From JBGCFO01 sp045106955 (lineage in GTDB: Bacteria; Pseudomonadota; Alphaproteobacteria; Rickettsiales; Rickettsiaceae), in contig JBGCFO010000019.1 of NCBI GenBank assembly GCA_045106955.1, forward strand, positions 7,208 to 71,207: 64,000 bases of DNA, given 5' to 3'. Of the stretch, positions 48,953 through 59,198 are shown piece after piece. The stretch's first letter is position 1. Each line of letters opens with the position of its first letter. The position numbers were made by a program, and so were the translations under genes. The notes beneath the pieces are model-generated. The model was not told the origin of the DNA. It did no database searches and was given only the letters and a program-made list of their open reading frames with translations.

Positions 48953-50735
48953 TAAAGTTTATAATATTCATGGCTATTGATTTGCTTATACCTGGAATAT
49001 TGCATAGCTCATCTATATTGCTATTACAAAGCGCTTCGTATGAGCCAAAATAGTTCAATAAGATAGATTTACGAGATCTTCCTATGCCGGGGATGTTATC
49101 TAATTTAGATATGCTAATTGAACGTGAGCGTAATTTTCTATGACTTTTAATGGCAAAATTATGAGCTTCATCTCGCAATATTTGTAGATATTTCATTTCA
49201 TCGCTATTGTTATCTAATGTGAACATTTTTTGATTTTGCGTATAAAATCGTTCTAATCCAATATTTCTATTTTCTCCTTTAGACATGCATATAAATGGAA
49301 TATTTAACTTATAATGTTGCATTAAATCTAATATAACATTCATATGACCTTTTCCACCATCAATGATCATTAAATCTGGAATAGAGCTAGATCCATCTAA
49401 AAATCTTTTAAATCTTCTTTGTAGAACTGAGCGCATCATCAAATAATCATCGCCAGATTCTATCGATAAATTAAAACGACGATACTCGTTTTTTTGCAAT
49501 CCTTTATCGCTAGCTACTATCATAGCTCCAACAGCAAATTTTCCGCTAATATGACTATTATCATATACTTCAATTCTATCAATCTGATTTGGTAATTTAA
49601 ATAATGATTTTATTTTTTGTAAGATACTTTGGTTTTTAGTTTGTTTATATAAATGAGCTCGTAATTTCTCTAGGCCATTGTTATATGAGTTAATCAATAG
49701 AGTGTGATTATTATCATGAGTTGTTATTAGGCATGATTTTTTATATATTTTTTTTAAAGCATCAGTTACTACAGTAATTTGTGAAAATTTATAATTAATT
49801 ATAATTTCATCTGGCAAATTATAATTTGAGTAAAGATTGATAATAAAACGAGCTAATATATCACCTAGATTATCAATTTTATCAATCTCAAAAAAATAGT
49901 AATTATCTCCACAAAATATTCCAAATTGATACATAAATGTTGCTACACAATAAGAAGAGCCTATATTTACTAAGCTAATGCAATGAATATTTTTGCCTTG
50001 ATATTTTGAAGCAATTCCTGATTTCAATTGAACATAACTAATAATTTTAATTTTATCTCTAATTTTTGCCGCTTCTTCAAATTTCAATTCTTTGCTTAAT
50101 TGTTTCATAATAGTGGTTAGCTCTTCTTGTAAAGCTCCAATTTTACCATTCAAGAAACCCATGACTTGTTGTACTGATTTATTATACATTTCATCTGATA
50201 TCTTTGATACGCAAGGTGCAGAGCATAGGCCAATTTGATATTGCATACATGGGCGTTTTCTATTAGCAAAAAAACTATCACTACAAGAGCGTAATTTAAA
50301 GATTTTTTGCAGCTCTTTGATTGTAGTATCAAGATATTTAGAGTTAGTAAAAGGACCAAAGAGATGAGAGTTAGTAGTTTTTACTTTACCTCTATATTTT
50401 AGCAATTGCGGATATTTATGTTTTGTAATTTGAATATAAGGAAAGGATTTATCGTCTTTTAATAATACATTGTATTTTGGCTGGTGTTTTTTAATTAACT
50501 CAGATTCTAACAAAAGAGCATTTGTTTCTGATTGGGTAAGTAAATATTCTATCTTAGAGATATTTGGAACTAAATATTTCGATTTAATTTGATCGTTATT
50601 TTTGAAATATTGAGATACACGTTTTTTAAGATTTTTTGCTTTTCCTATATAGATTATATGGTTTTGTTTATTTAAAAACTGATAGACCCCAGGCTTAGAT
50701 GGTAAGTTGATAATTAATTCTTCTAAGCCATTCAT
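48939..50735 (-). CDS. uvrC: excinuclease ABC subunit C
   Basis: 598 residues. The GIY-YIG nuclease domain starts PGVYQFLNKQNHIIYIGKAKNLKKR; a UVR domain (ELKFEEAAKIRDKI) and the RNase H-like second nuclease (DNSHISG, IIDGGKGHMN) follow, and the C-terminus carries two helix-hairpin-helix motifs (NIPGIGRSRKS, NIPGISKSIA). It makes both incisions in nucleotide excision repair. It begins 3 bases after yidD. Confidence 0.97.
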   Translation of the reverse strand: MNGLEELIINLPSKPGVYQFLNKQNHIIYIGKAKNLKKRVSQYFKNNDQIKSKYLVPNISKIEYLLTQSETNALLLESELIKKHQPKYNVLLKDDKSFPYIQITKHKYPQLLKYRGKVKTTNSHLFGPFTNSKYLDTTIKELQKIFKLRSCSDSFFANRKRPCMQYQIGLCSAPCVSKISDEMYNKSVQQVMGFLNGKIGALQEELTTIMKQLSKELKFEEAAKIRDKIKIISYVQLKSGIASKYQGKNIHCISLVNIGSSYCVATFMYQFGIFCGDNYYFFEIDKIDNLGDILARFIINLYSNYNLPDEIIINYKFSQITVVTDALKKIYKKSCLITTHDNNHTLLINSYNNGLEKLRAHLYKQTKNQSILQKIKSLFKLPNQIDRIEVYDNSHISGKFAVGAMIVASDKGLQKNEYRRFNLSIESGDDYLMMRSVLQRRFKRFLDGSSSIPDLMIIDGGKGHMNVILDLMQHYKLNIPFICMSKGENRNIGLERFYTQNQKMFTLDNNSDEMKYLQILRDEAHNFAIKSHRKLRSRSISISKLDNIPGIGRSRKSILLNYFGSYEALCNSNIDELCNIPGISKSIAMNIINFINQN

Positions 50736-50738
50736 GCC

Positions 50739-51014
50739 TCATTTTTGCTTTGTTTTAGTTGGAACAGGATCATAGCCTCCATTAAATAATGGATTGCACT
50801 TTAAGATTCGTATTACAGATAAATATATACCATACATAATGCCGTGCTTAATGATAGCAAGCTTTGCATACTGAGAGCATGTTGGATAAAAACGGCAATT
50901 AGATCCAAGGATTGGAGAAATTAGGAATTGATAAATACCAATACTTTGAGCAATAATTTGTATCAAAACTTTTCTAATCTTAGCAATGATCTTCATTATA
51001 TCTGTATCTTTCAT
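50739..51014 (-). CDS. yidD: membrane protein insertion efficiency factor YidD
   Basis: 91 residues or 85 if the ATG at 50996 is used. [21 protein letters not shown] is the YidD signature with its conserved Cys residues, followed by [12 protein letters not shown]. It helps YidC-dependent membrane protein insertion at the inner membrane. It normally sits between rnpA and yidC; here it is about 38 kb from rnpA and next to uvrC. Confidence 0.93.
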   Translation of the reverse strand: MKDTDIMKIIAKIRKVLIQIIAQSIGIYQFLISPILGSNCRFYPTCSQYAKLAIIKHGIMYGIYLSVIRILKCNPLFNGGYDPVPTKTKQK

Positions 51015-51043
51015 TGATAAAATAAACCTTATTCTAACATCTA

Positions 51044-51103
51044 TCTTGGTAAATTTCTAGGAACTTTACCAAGAGGATCTGTATAAATAGACTTATACAG
51101 ATC
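51044..51103. repeat. two adjacent perfect hairpins
   Basis: TCTTGGTAAA at 51044-51053 pairs exactly with 51065-51074 (11-base loop). One base further on, GATCTGTATAA at 51076-51086 pairs exactly with 51093-51103 (6-base loop). They fill the gap between the minus-strand orphan and yidD. No T run follows either, so a simple terminator is doubtful; a palindromic repeat element, an mRNA-stabilising structure or a factor-dependent terminator are possible. Confidence 0.75.
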
Positions 51104-51118
51104 AATCTTGAAGTAATT

Positions 51119-51604
51119 TTAATAATAACTAGGCGTTGTTCCTTCATGATTTATTATTTCAGCGCCAGATAATACAAACTCATCACGCGCAAAGGTTGAG
51201 TCAAGATTATTTTCATCGGTATTTTCAACTACTCTATAATAAGAATCTATGATTAATTCTTTGATACTTTGATTAATTTCATGGACTTCATCATCTGCAT
51301 GCATAATATTCGTGAATATTGTAGGTAGTTCTGTGTCGCTATAATATTTTATAAGCTGTTGGAATAAATAATCTAAATCAATATAATATTGTTGTTTAAT
51401 TAACTCAGAATCTTCATTTTCTTTGTTAGGAAAACGGTGCAATATTAAACTCTCATTAATTTTAGTTAAGATTAATTGATCATTATATTCATTCCATAAA
51501 TGCAGTGTGTTTCTAACCCATCCACGATCAGGGCAAAATAACTTTGGATTATGACAAGATGGTTTTCCAGTAGAATAATATGATTTCATAATTTTACCTA
51601 TCAT
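51119..51604 (-). CDS. hypothetical orphan protein (paired with 2550-3026)
   Basis: 161 residues. The N-terminal part has four Cys/His-type residues in a short stretch (SCHNPKLFCPDRGW). The middle is helical and shares TLHLW, IFTNIM and SIKELIIDSY with the acidic protein at 2550-3026 in the same order. The C-terminus is acidic, ending PSYY. No signal peptide or known domain. It is upstream of yidD on the same strand, separated by the double hairpin. The 232 bases upstream of it (51605-51836) show no gene. Function unknown. Confidence 0.65.
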   Translation of the reverse strand: MIGKIMKSYYSTGKPSCHNPKLFCPDRGWVRNTLHLWNEYNDQLILTKINESLILHRFPNKENEDSELIKQQYYIDLDYLFQQLIKYYSDTELPTIFTNIMHADDEVHEINQSIKELIIDSYYRVVENTDENNLDSTFARDEFVLSGAEIINHEGTTPSYY

Positions 51605-51836
51605 TTAATATAATCTATAATGTTAATGATAGCATTGCAAAATTTTCTGAACAATAGCAACTTATAAGATTAATATATTTTTAATTTAGGTATTGCTTTT
51701 TAAAATAAATTATTTCTGTATTTTATATATCATGCAAATCTATTATAAATATTTAATTAATGTATTTTATTCATTAAATGCAGTGTATATTTTATAATTG
51801 TAATTATATATTGAAATAACTTTAATAAAAAATTCA

Positions 51837-52448
51837 TTGCTAGAGAATCTAGATTTTTTTACATTATTATCATTCATTTTGATAGCATCTTTATTATTTA
51901 TAGGATTGGTTAGATCTTATAGGATTAGTTATATTATTAAGGGTATATTATCATGGATATCTATAGCTATGATATTAATTATATTGTATGCATTTAGATC
52001 TGAACTCAATTACTTTTACCATAGAACATTAGCGGTATTAATACCATTTTACACTTGGGTGGATAATGATGATAAGCAAACCATCGCTATTGCAAGGCAA
52101 AATGATGGGCATTTTTATATAAATACAGTTGTTAATAATGTGCCGATTAGGTTTATGATTGATACTGGAGCGACTGGTATTGCTTTAACTAAGCAAGATG
52201 CGATTAAGTTAGGTATTAACCTAAAAACATTAGAATACAACAAAGCGCATTCTACAGCTAATGGAATAACTTACAGCGCTAAAGTTACATTAAAATCGTT
52301 ACGAATCGAAAATACTGTATTTTCTGATATTAAAGCACATGTTAGTCAAGGTAATCTTGATGTATCTTTACTTGGAATGTCTGTTATTTCAAGATTTAAA
52401 AGTTTTACGATAGATCAAGATTTATTATACATAACACCAGATTTATAA
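51837..52448 (+). CDS. retropepsin-like membrane aspartic protease
   Basis: 203 residues with a TTG start. Two membrane segments (about 7-25 and 34-52) are followed by a single clan AA aspartic protease domain: IDTGAT with the catalytic Asp109, and the C-terminal LLGMSVISRF, matching the second conserved strand. As with retroviral proteases, two copies would have to dimerise. It resembles the family that includes the Rickettsia APRc protease and TIGR02281 proteins. The active part would face the periplasm. No ribosome-binding site is seen at the TTG. Confidence 0.88.
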   Translation: MLENLDFFTLLSFILIASLLFIGLVRSYRISYIIKGILSWISIAMILIILYAFRSELNYFYHRTLAVLIPFYTWVDNDDKQTIAIARQNDGHFYINTVVNNVPIRFMIDTGATGIALTKQDAIKLGINLKTLEYNKAHSTANGITYSAKVTLKSLRIENTVFSDIKAHVSQGNLDVSLLGMSVISRFKSFTIDQDLLYITPDL

Positions 52449-52463
52449 TCATTGTTAATCTTA

Positions 52464-55034
52464 TTATGTTTGAATGTCGATTTGACCTTCTTTGATAGTG
52501 ATTTTTGCAGTATCATTGCTAATTATCTTTCCAGATAATATCATCATTGCCAATTTATTCTGGATTTCATTTTGTATTATCCTTTTGAGAGGTCTTGCAC
52601 CAAATATATGATCAAAAGATTTATTTACTAGCCAATTTAAGGAATCATCGTCGTATTGTAAATTAATTTTTTGAGATTTAAGATTTTCTGATAGATTATG
52701 CAATTGTATTTTAATTATATCGCGTATGTGAGCTTTTGATAATCTATGAAATAATATAATTTCATCTAATCTGTTTATAAATTCTGGTTTAAACGTCTGC
52801 TTTACCCTTTCTAATACTTTATCTCTTACTTTGATTGTATCATCTCCCTCTGGTTGTTCTATTAATATTTCTGCGCCGATATTTGACGTAAGAACAATCA
52901 ATGTGTTTTTAAAATCAACGACTCTACCATGACTATCTGTCAATCTTCCTTCATCTAATATTTGCAGCATAATGTTAAATATATCAGGATGAGCTTTTTC
53001 AATTTCATCAAATAAAATAATCTGATATGGTCTACGTCTTACAGATTCTGTTAAAATTCCTCCTTGGTCATAACCAACATATCCCGGAGGTGATCCAATC
53101 AATCTTGCTATTGAATGTTTTTCCATATATTCAGACATATCCATTCTTAAAATTGAATCGCGACTATCAAATAAAAATTCCGCTAAAGCCTTTGTTAGTT
53201 CTGTTTTACCAACGCCTGTTGGACCTAGAAATAAAAACGATCCTAATGGTCTATTGATATCTTGTATTCCAGCTCTAGATCGTCTAATAGCGTTGCTAAC
53301 AGCGCTAATAGCATCAGACTGACCAATAACTGATTGATTTAATTTATCTTCTATTTTAAGTAATTTATCCCTTTCGCTTGATAGCATTTTATCTATTGGT
53401 ATACCAGTAATTTTTGATACAACACTTGCAATATCCTTATCTATTACAGCTTGTTGAACCATTTGCGTTTTTGATTCTTCTTCATTTGCTTGAACTTTAG
53501 CAATTAGTTGAGGCAAAATACCATATTTAATTTCACTAGCTTTTGCTAAATCACCATTGCGCTCAGCTAAATCCAGCTCATGACGAGATTTATCAACATC
53601 TTCTTTTAGCTTTTGTATGTCTTGCATCTTAGATTTTTCAGCTTGCCATTTACTCGTTAAATCAAATGACTCTGATTCCAGCTTATTTAATTTTTGCGTT
53701 AAATCGTTAACTTTGGCCTTTGCATTATCGTCATTTTCCTTTTTTAATGCCGCAAGCTCTATTTTTATTTGAATAATATTTCTATCTAATTTATCCAAAG
53801 TCTCTGGTTTGCTTGATATTTCTATTTTTAATTTACTAGCAGCCTCATCCAATAAGTCGATAGCTTTGTCTGGTAATCTTCTATCAGTTAGATATCTGTC
53901 AGATAATATCGCGGCTGATTCAATTGCCGTATCTGAAATTTTGATTCCATGATGCATTTCATATCGTTCTTTAAGTCCGCGTAGGATTGATATTGTATCT
54001 ATTACGCTAGGTTCTTTTATATATACAGATTGAAAACGACGAGCCAATGCTGCATCTGATTCAATATATTTACGATATTCATCTAATGTTGTCGCTCCAA
54101 TGCAATGAAGCTCTCCTCGAGCAAGCATTGGTTTTAATAAATTTGATGCATCCATTGCTCCATCTGATTTACCAGCGCCAATTAACAAATGTAATTCATC
54201 AATGAACAAGATAATTTTACCATTAGAATTCTTAATCTCATTTAAAACTGATTTTAATCTTTCCTCAAATTCTCCTCTATATTTTGCTCCAGCAATTAAA
54301 GCCCCCATGTCGAGCTCTATAATTTTAGAATCAAGTAACGTTTCTGGAATGTCTTGTGTAAAAATTCGTTGAGCTAAACCTTCGACAATAGCTGTTTTAC
54401 CAACTCCAGGCTCTCCTATTAATACTGGATTATTTTTAGTTCTTCGAGCCAATACTTGCATAGATCTTCTTATTTCTTCATCTCTTCCAATCACCGGATC
54501 AAGCTTACCTTGCTCTGCTAACTCTGTTACATTTCGTCCGTATTTTTTGAGCGCCTCGTAATTAGTTTCTGCTGATTCGCTGTCGGCTTTAGCTCCTTTT
54601 CTTATCTGATCTATTGCTATTGAGATTTTTTTACTTGTTACACCTAAATTTTTTAAAATTTTTCCAGCAGTTTCGTTATCATAAGTTAAAGCTTCTAGTA
54701 ATCTTTCTACAGTAACAAAATTGTCATTATTTTTCTTTGCTAATTCAGAGGATTTTTCAATGGTTTTTAATAATGACGTAGATGCGTATATTTGAGTGCC
54801 TTGAGATACTTGTACTTTTGGAATGCGCGCCAATTCTTCCTTTAATGTTTTTTGCAATATATTTATGTCTGTATTTACTATACTTAACAAGCGAGATATG
54901 ACATTTGTTTCATCATCTAAGAGTGAACATAATAGATGTAATGGTAAAATTTGTTGATTATCTTGCTTTGCAGCTATGTTTTGAGAATTGCTGATTACAG
55001 ATTTAGCATTGAGAGTAAATTTATCTAGATTCAT
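52464..55034 (-). CDS. clpB: ATP-dependent disaggregase ClpB
   Basis: 856 residues, full length. An N domain of two Clp repeats, the first AAA+ module (GEPGVGKT near residue 205), the middle coiled-coil domain that distinguishes ClpB (about 400-520), and the second AAA+ module (GPTGVGKTE near 600; SNIGAE and RLDEII beyond). With DnaK it resolves protein aggregates. It is divergent from the small gene at 55120 across 85 bases. No clear heat-shock (sigma32) promoter was recognised in that gap. Confidence 0.97.
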   Translation of the reverse strand: MNLDKFTLNAKSVISNSQNIAAKQDNQQILPLHLLCSLLDDETNVISRLLSIVNTDINILQKTLKEELARIPKVQVSQGTQIYASTSLLKTIEKSSELAKKNNDNFVTVERLLEALTYDNETAGKILKNLGVTSKKISIAIDQIRKGAKADSESAETNYEALKKYGRNVTELAEQGKLDPVIGRDEEIRRSMQVLARRTKNNPVLIGEPGVGKTAIVEGLAQRIFTQDIPETLLDSKIIELDMGALIAGAKYRGEFEERLKSVLNEIKNSNGKIILFIDELHLLIGAGKSDGAMDASNLLKPMLARGELHCIGATTLDEYRKYIESDAALARRFQSVYIKEPSVIDTISILRGLKERYEMHHGIKISDTAIESAAILSDRYLTDRRLPDKAIDLLDEAASKLKIEISSKPETLDKLDRNIIQIKIELAALKKENDDNAKAKVNDLTQKLNKLESESFDLTSKWQAEKSKMQDIQKLKEDVDKSRHELDLAERNGDLAKASEIKYGILPQLIAKVQANEEESKTQMVQQAVIDKDIASVVSKITGIPIDKMLSSERDKLLKIEDKLNQSVIGQSDAISAVSNAIRRSRAGIQDINRPLGSFLFLGPTGVGKTELTKALAEFLFDSRDSILRMDMSEYMEKHSIARLIGSPPGYVGYDQGGILTESVRRRPYQIILFDEIEKAHPDIFNIMLQILDEGRLTDSHGRVVDFKNTLIVLTSNIGAEILIEQPEGDDTIKVRDKVLERVKQTFKPEFINRLDEIILFHRLSKAHIRDIIKIQLHNLSENLKSQKINLQYDDDSLNWLVNKSFDHIFGARPLKRIIQNEIQNKLAMMILSGKIISNDTAKITIKEGQIDIQT

Positions 55035-55096
55035 ACAATTTATTTTTATATTATAAACGTTTACCTTATATATTATATGTAATTACTAACAATATT

Positions 55097-55113
55097 ATTT
55101 ACAACTTGTAAAT
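55097..55113. promoter_or_regulatory. perfect palindrome in the clpB divergent gap
   Basis: ATTTACAA, one base, TTGTAAAT. It lies between the divergent clpB and the gene at 55120, only 6 bases before the latter's first ATG. A regulator site is possible; A/T-rich chance palindromes are also common here. Confidence 0.35.
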
Positions 55114-55119
55114 AGAAAT

Positions 55120-55437
55120 ATGTATTTTAATTTTATGATAAAAATTTATGTTGAGAATTTGACAGAAGCTCGTAAACTTTTAAATGATTGTAGTGATCAA
55201 GTAATTATAGTTAATGCAGCTGGTAGCGTTAAATATTATGGAGTTCTGGTAATTGATTATATCTTTTCTCAATTACAAAAAGAGTTTGATAACATACAGC
55301 AAATAATTTTAAATGTCCAAGATGATCATGCAGCGCTTTTAACAGCTATAGAACTCAATATGAATTATACTATTGAATATAGCGGCTCTTCATTGGAAGC
55401 TAAGCGCTTGTTGTTAAAATTTACAGCTGATTCTTAA
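55120..55437 (+). CDS. hypothetical conserved-looking small protein
   Basis: 105 residues, or 100 from the ATG at 55135 (MIKIYVENLTEARKLL). An alternating beta/alpha pattern (KIYVEN, VIIVNAAGS, IILNVQDDHAALLTAI) suggests a compact globular fold. No signal peptide or membrane segment. No family recognised. It is divergent from clpB and followed by a convergent DUF2608-like gene. Confidence 0.6.
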   Translation: MYFNFMIKIYVENLTEARKLLNDCSDQVIIVNAAGSVKYYGVLVIDYIFSQLQKEFDNIQQIILNVQDDHAALLTAIELNMNYTIEYSGSSLEAKRLLLKFTADS

Positions 55438-55503
55438 TTATCCTGCATCAATAATATTATCGTATTCATGACCTGTAGATAAACCGTATATAATTTTTAC
55501 TTA

Positions 55504-56391
55504 TTATTTATTTGTAGCTTCGTTATCATCAATCCATCTATTTTCAGATAATAATGTAGAGAATTTTTGCTCAGCTACTTTTTTATCTAATAAAATAGGA
55601 TTGTCATAACTTTTTGTAAAATATATTCCTACAAATTCTATTCCTAGTTCCTTACATTTTTTTTCTAAATCAATTAGATTGTAAATTTGATTATCTACTA
55701 AGATTATTTTTTTAGGATGTAATTTTGTTGATTCTAAAAATCTAGATAATATTAGTCCTTTTGATCTTTTAGCGGTAAAAATAATGCCATTTTGAAAAAC
55801 TGGATAACCCTCATCACAATACTGATCATCTAAATGGTCTTTTAGATTGTCTGTTAGATTTATACGATTTGTATGTAAAGAGTTTATTAAATTTAAAGAT
55901 TTTGTAAAATCTATATTCAATTTTTTAAGCCTTTGAGTACGTAATTCTACCCTATCTTCTATTACTCCATAACTTCCTGTAGATCCTTTAGTTAAAGCAA
56001 AAACGGCAATGCCGGAGTTTTGAGCATCGTTGATGATTTTAGGTATTTCATTATCAACTAACCATGGTTTTTCATATTTAACAATTATACTTTTGAGTTG
56101 TTTAGTTTTATCTTTACCGAGATTTGCTTCTATTTGACCTATTTTTTGTTTATAATAATATTTGTGTTCATAGCGTAATCCTTGGCTTTCGGACTGAAAA
56201 ATTACATTTCGAACATCAAATAAAAGAATATCATTTTTTTGTAATGTAGAAATTTGATCTTTGATAATTCCAATATCATTAGTAACTTCTAATATCTCTG
56301 CTTTAGTATTAAAAGTTATAACATTCGCAATTAATATAAAAAAATTGAATAACAAATATAGAAACATCTGTTTAATGTTATTTTTACGCAT
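55504..56391 (-). CDS. DUF2608/HAD-like secreted protein
   Basis: 295 residues with a signal peptide (hydrophobic residues about 9-27, then NTKAEI). Motif I reads LLFDVRNVIF, so the first Asp of DxDxT is kept and the second is Arg; motif III-like IILVDNQIYN has one Asp where IDD is usual. The closing pattern GIEFVGIYF fits the DUF2608 group. It is a paralogue of the protein at the left edge, which has lost the other Asp. Probably periplasmic or secreted; enzyme activity is doubtful. It stands alone. Confidence 0.65.
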   Translation of the reverse strand: MRKNNIKQMFLYLLFNFFILIANVITFNTKAEILEVTNDIGIIKDQISTLQKNDILLFDVRNVIFQSESQGLRYEHKYYYKQKIGQIEANLGKDKTKQLKSIIVKYEKPWLVDNEIPKIINDAQNSGIAVFALTKGSTGSYGVIEDRVELRTQRLKKLNIDFTKSLNLINSLHTNRINLTDNLKDHLDDQYCDEGYPVFQNGIIFTAKRSKGLILSRFLESTKLHPKKIILVDNQIYNLIDLEKKCKELGIEFVGIYFTKSYDNPILLDKKVAEQKFSTLLSENRWIDDNEATNK

Positions 56392-56777
56392 GTTTGATTA
56401 TTTACAAATTTAATTTACGAGTAAATTATTACATTATTTTAATAGAATGTAAATATATTATATTTAGAAATATATTACATGTAGATTTATTAAAAATAAC
56501 AAACTAGAAAAAGATTGTTAGAAATCTTATTTAATTCTTTTGCTTAAAGTATTATCAATCAATATCAAAAATTTTATTTTAATTAAATTGCTAAATTTTG
56601 ATAAGTTTGTTAATCTAATATCTGATTGTAAAGATAACGAAATTTCATTCATATATTGTTGTTTACCTTATGATATTAAAATCATCTAGAGAGAGGTTTC
56701 AATATTCCAAATTTTATATCTCAATTAAAAAATCAAAATTATATACCGTTCATTTTAAATTAAGGATAGTTAGATAA
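56392..56777. other. gene-free region upstream of pnp
   Basis: 386 bases with no gene or RNA recognised. It must hold the promoters of the divergent DUF2608 gene and pnp, but no clear box pair was found. An AAGGA lies 13 bases before the pnp ATG. Confidence 0.5.
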
Positions 56778-59153
56778 ATGTTTAATGAAGTCAAAACAAT
56801 AATAAATTGGGGAGATTCTGAACTCACCATTGAAACTGGTAAAATTGCTCGTCAATCAGATGGAGCGGTAATGATCAGTATGGGTAAATCAAAGGTGCTT
56901 TGCACAGCAGTTATAGCGCCTGAAACAAAAGAGGATATTGGATTTTTTCCTCTGACAGTAAATTACAGAGAAATGGCTTATGCTGCTGGTAAAATTCCAG
57001 GTGGTTTCATAAAGCGTGAAGGAAAGAATACCGATAGAGAAGTATTAGTATCACGTTTAATTGATCGCCCTATCAGACCTTTATTTCATAAGGATTTTTT
57101 GCGTGAAACTCATGTTATTTGTACAGTAATGTCTTATGATGTTGAATGTAATCCAGATATTCTTTCTATTATTGGAGCATCAGCTGCATTGGCAATTTCT
57201 GGAGCGCCTTATGAAAAAATTATTGCAGCTAGTCGTGTTGGATTAATAGATGATAAGTTTGTACTAAATCCTTCAATAAATGATCTAAAAAATAGTAAAT
57301 TGGATTTAGTCATAGCTGGCACAGACGATTCTATCATGATGGTTGAATCTGAGGCGGATTTATTATCGGAAGATCAGATGTTAGAGGCTTTGAAATTCGG
57401 ACATGAGTCATTACGACCTGTTGTTCAGATGATAGATGAATTGTCCAATAAGGTATCAACAACAAAGATTGCTCCTGATAATGAATTGTATCCATCATCT
57501 CTAAAAGATGAGATCAATAACTTAAAAAACGAAGAAATTATTAATGCTTATAATATCTTAGCTAAAAAAGATAGAACTAATGCCTTTTTGAATCTAAAGA
57601 AGGATTTGCATAAGAAATTAGTAAAATGTGAAAATGCTCAATTTGGTAAGGCTGAGGTTGAATTTGCTTTAAATGATATAAAATCAGAAATTGCTCGTGA
57701 AAAATTATTATCTCAAAATAAACGCATAGATAATCGTAGCCCAGTTGATATTAGGCAAATTACATCTGAAATATCTATTTTACCAAGCGCTCATGGTTCA
57801 TCTTTGTTTACAAGAGGTGAAACTCAAGCTTTAGTTGCAGTTACATTAGGCAATGATAAGGACGAACAAATAGTTGATAGTTTAGATGAAGAACGTAAAG
57901 AATCATTTATGCTAAATTATATTTTCCCTCCTTATTCTGTTGGAGAGGTTGGAGCTCTTAGAGCGCCTACACGACGTGAAATTGGTCATGGTAGACTGTC
58001 TTGGAAAGCATTGAATGCATCTATGCCAGATAAATCTGCATTTCCTTATAGTGTAAGATTAGTTTCAGAGATTACAGAATCTAATGGCTCATCTTCTATG
58101 GCAACTGTTTGCGGAGCGTCATTAGCATTAATGGACGCTGGGATTCCAATTAAGTTTCCTGTAGCTGGTATCGCAATGGGATTAGTGAAAAAAGATGATA
58201 AGTTTGTTGTATTATCTGATATATCTGGAGATGAAGATTGTATTGGCGATATGGATTTTAAAGTTGCTGGAGGCATTGATGGGATTACAGCTCTTCAAAT
58301 GGATATTAAAGTTTCTGGCGTAACATTTGATATTATGCGCGTTGCTTTAGATCAAGCAAAAGAGGGTAGAATGAGTATTTTAAATTCTATGAAATCTACT
58401 ATCGAATCTCCAAAATCTGAGCTTAGTAAAAACGCTCCAATGATAACACAAATTAACATTGATCCATCAAAGATTAGAGATGTAATCGGCTCTGGCGGTA
58501 AGATTATCAAAGGAATTTGTGAGAGTGCAAATGCAAAAATTGATATTGGCAACGATGGCTTAGTATCTATCATGGCAACTGGTCAGGATAATTTAACTAT
58601 GGCTATTGATAAGATTAAAGAGGCTGCTTTTTCATTAAACCTTGGTGATAGATTTGATGGAAAAATATCAAAAATCTTAGACAATGGTGTAATTGTCGAT
58701 TATTCTTATAATCAAGAAGCGTTTATACACATTAGCGAGCTTATGCATAAGCAAATAGAATCTATCTCTGATTCTTTTAAAATAGGAGATGAAGTGAAAA
58801 TACGAGCAACAAGCACAAGTCCAAGAACTGGCAGAACAAGATTTACTATTAAGGATTACGATAAAGAAGAGTTACCAAAACCATATGAAAGAAGAGGTCC
58901 AAGGAGATTTGACCAAGGTTCTTCCGATTCTCGTTTTAGTAGAAAACCTCAAGATGGTAATGATCGTGGCAATAGAAGTGATTCTAGGCGTTACAAAAGA
59001 AATGGTAATGCTGTAGACATGGACGATAATTTTGGCAATACTAATAATGGACGAGATACTAATGATCGCAACAAGAGAGATAGAACAAGAGATCAACCTC
59101 AAGGCAATGGTAATCATCATGTTGTTAGTAGTGAAAAAAAGTATTTTCATTAA
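56778..59153 (+). CDS. pnp: polynucleotide phosphorylase
   Basis: 791 residues. Two RNase PH domains joined by a helical linker; GGFIKREGKNTDREVLVSRL is in the first and the second holds SHGSSLFTRGETQALV (here AHGSSLFTRGE) with DGDQAS-like ISGDEDCIGDMDFKVAG. A KH domain (IRDVIGSGGKIIKGI) and an S1 domain (GDRFDGKISKILDNGVIVD) follow. The last 70 residues form an Arg/Asn/Gly/Asp-rich tail. It degrades RNA 3' to 5' by phosphorolysis. Confidence 0.97.
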   Translation: MFNEVKTIINWGDSELTIETGKIARQSDGAVMISMGKSKVLCTAVIAPETKEDIGFFPLTVNYREMAYAAGKIPGGFIKREGKNTDREVLVSRLIDRPIRPLFHKDFLRETHVICTVMSYDVECNPDILSIIGASAALAISGAPYEKIIAASRVGLIDDKFVLNPSINDLKNSKLDLVIAGTDDSIMMVESEADLLSEDQMLEALKFGHESLRPVVQMIDELSNKVSTTKIAPDNELYPSSLKDEINNLKNEEIINAYNILAKKDRTNAFLNLKKDLHKKLVKCENAQFGKAEVEFALNDIKSEIAREKLLSQNKRIDNRSPVDIRQITSEISILPSAHGSSLFTRGETQALVAVTLGNDKDEQIVDSLDEERKESFMLNYIFPPYSVGEVGALRAPTRREIGHGRLSWKALNASMPDKSAFPYSVRLVSEITESNGSSSMATVCGASLALMDAGIPIKFPVAGIAMGLVKKDDKFVVLSDISGDEDCIGDMDFKVAGGIDGITALQMDIKVSGVTFDIMRVALDQAKEGRMSILNSMKSTIESPKSELSKNAPMITQINIDPSKIRDVIGSGGKIIKGICESANAKIDIGNDGLVSIMATGQDNLTMAIDKIKEAAFSLNLGDRFDGKISKILDNGVIVDYSYNQEAFIHISELMHKQIESISDSFKIGDEVKIRATSTSPRTGRTRFTIKDYDKEELPKPYERRGPRRFDQGSSDSRFSRKPQDGNDRGNRSDSRRYKRNGNAVDMDDNFGNTNNGRDTNDRNKRDRTRDQPQGNGNHHVVSSEKKYFH

Positions 59154-59198
59154 ATCCCATTTAGGAAGTATTTTTAATTATTAGTGAATGACAAAGAA

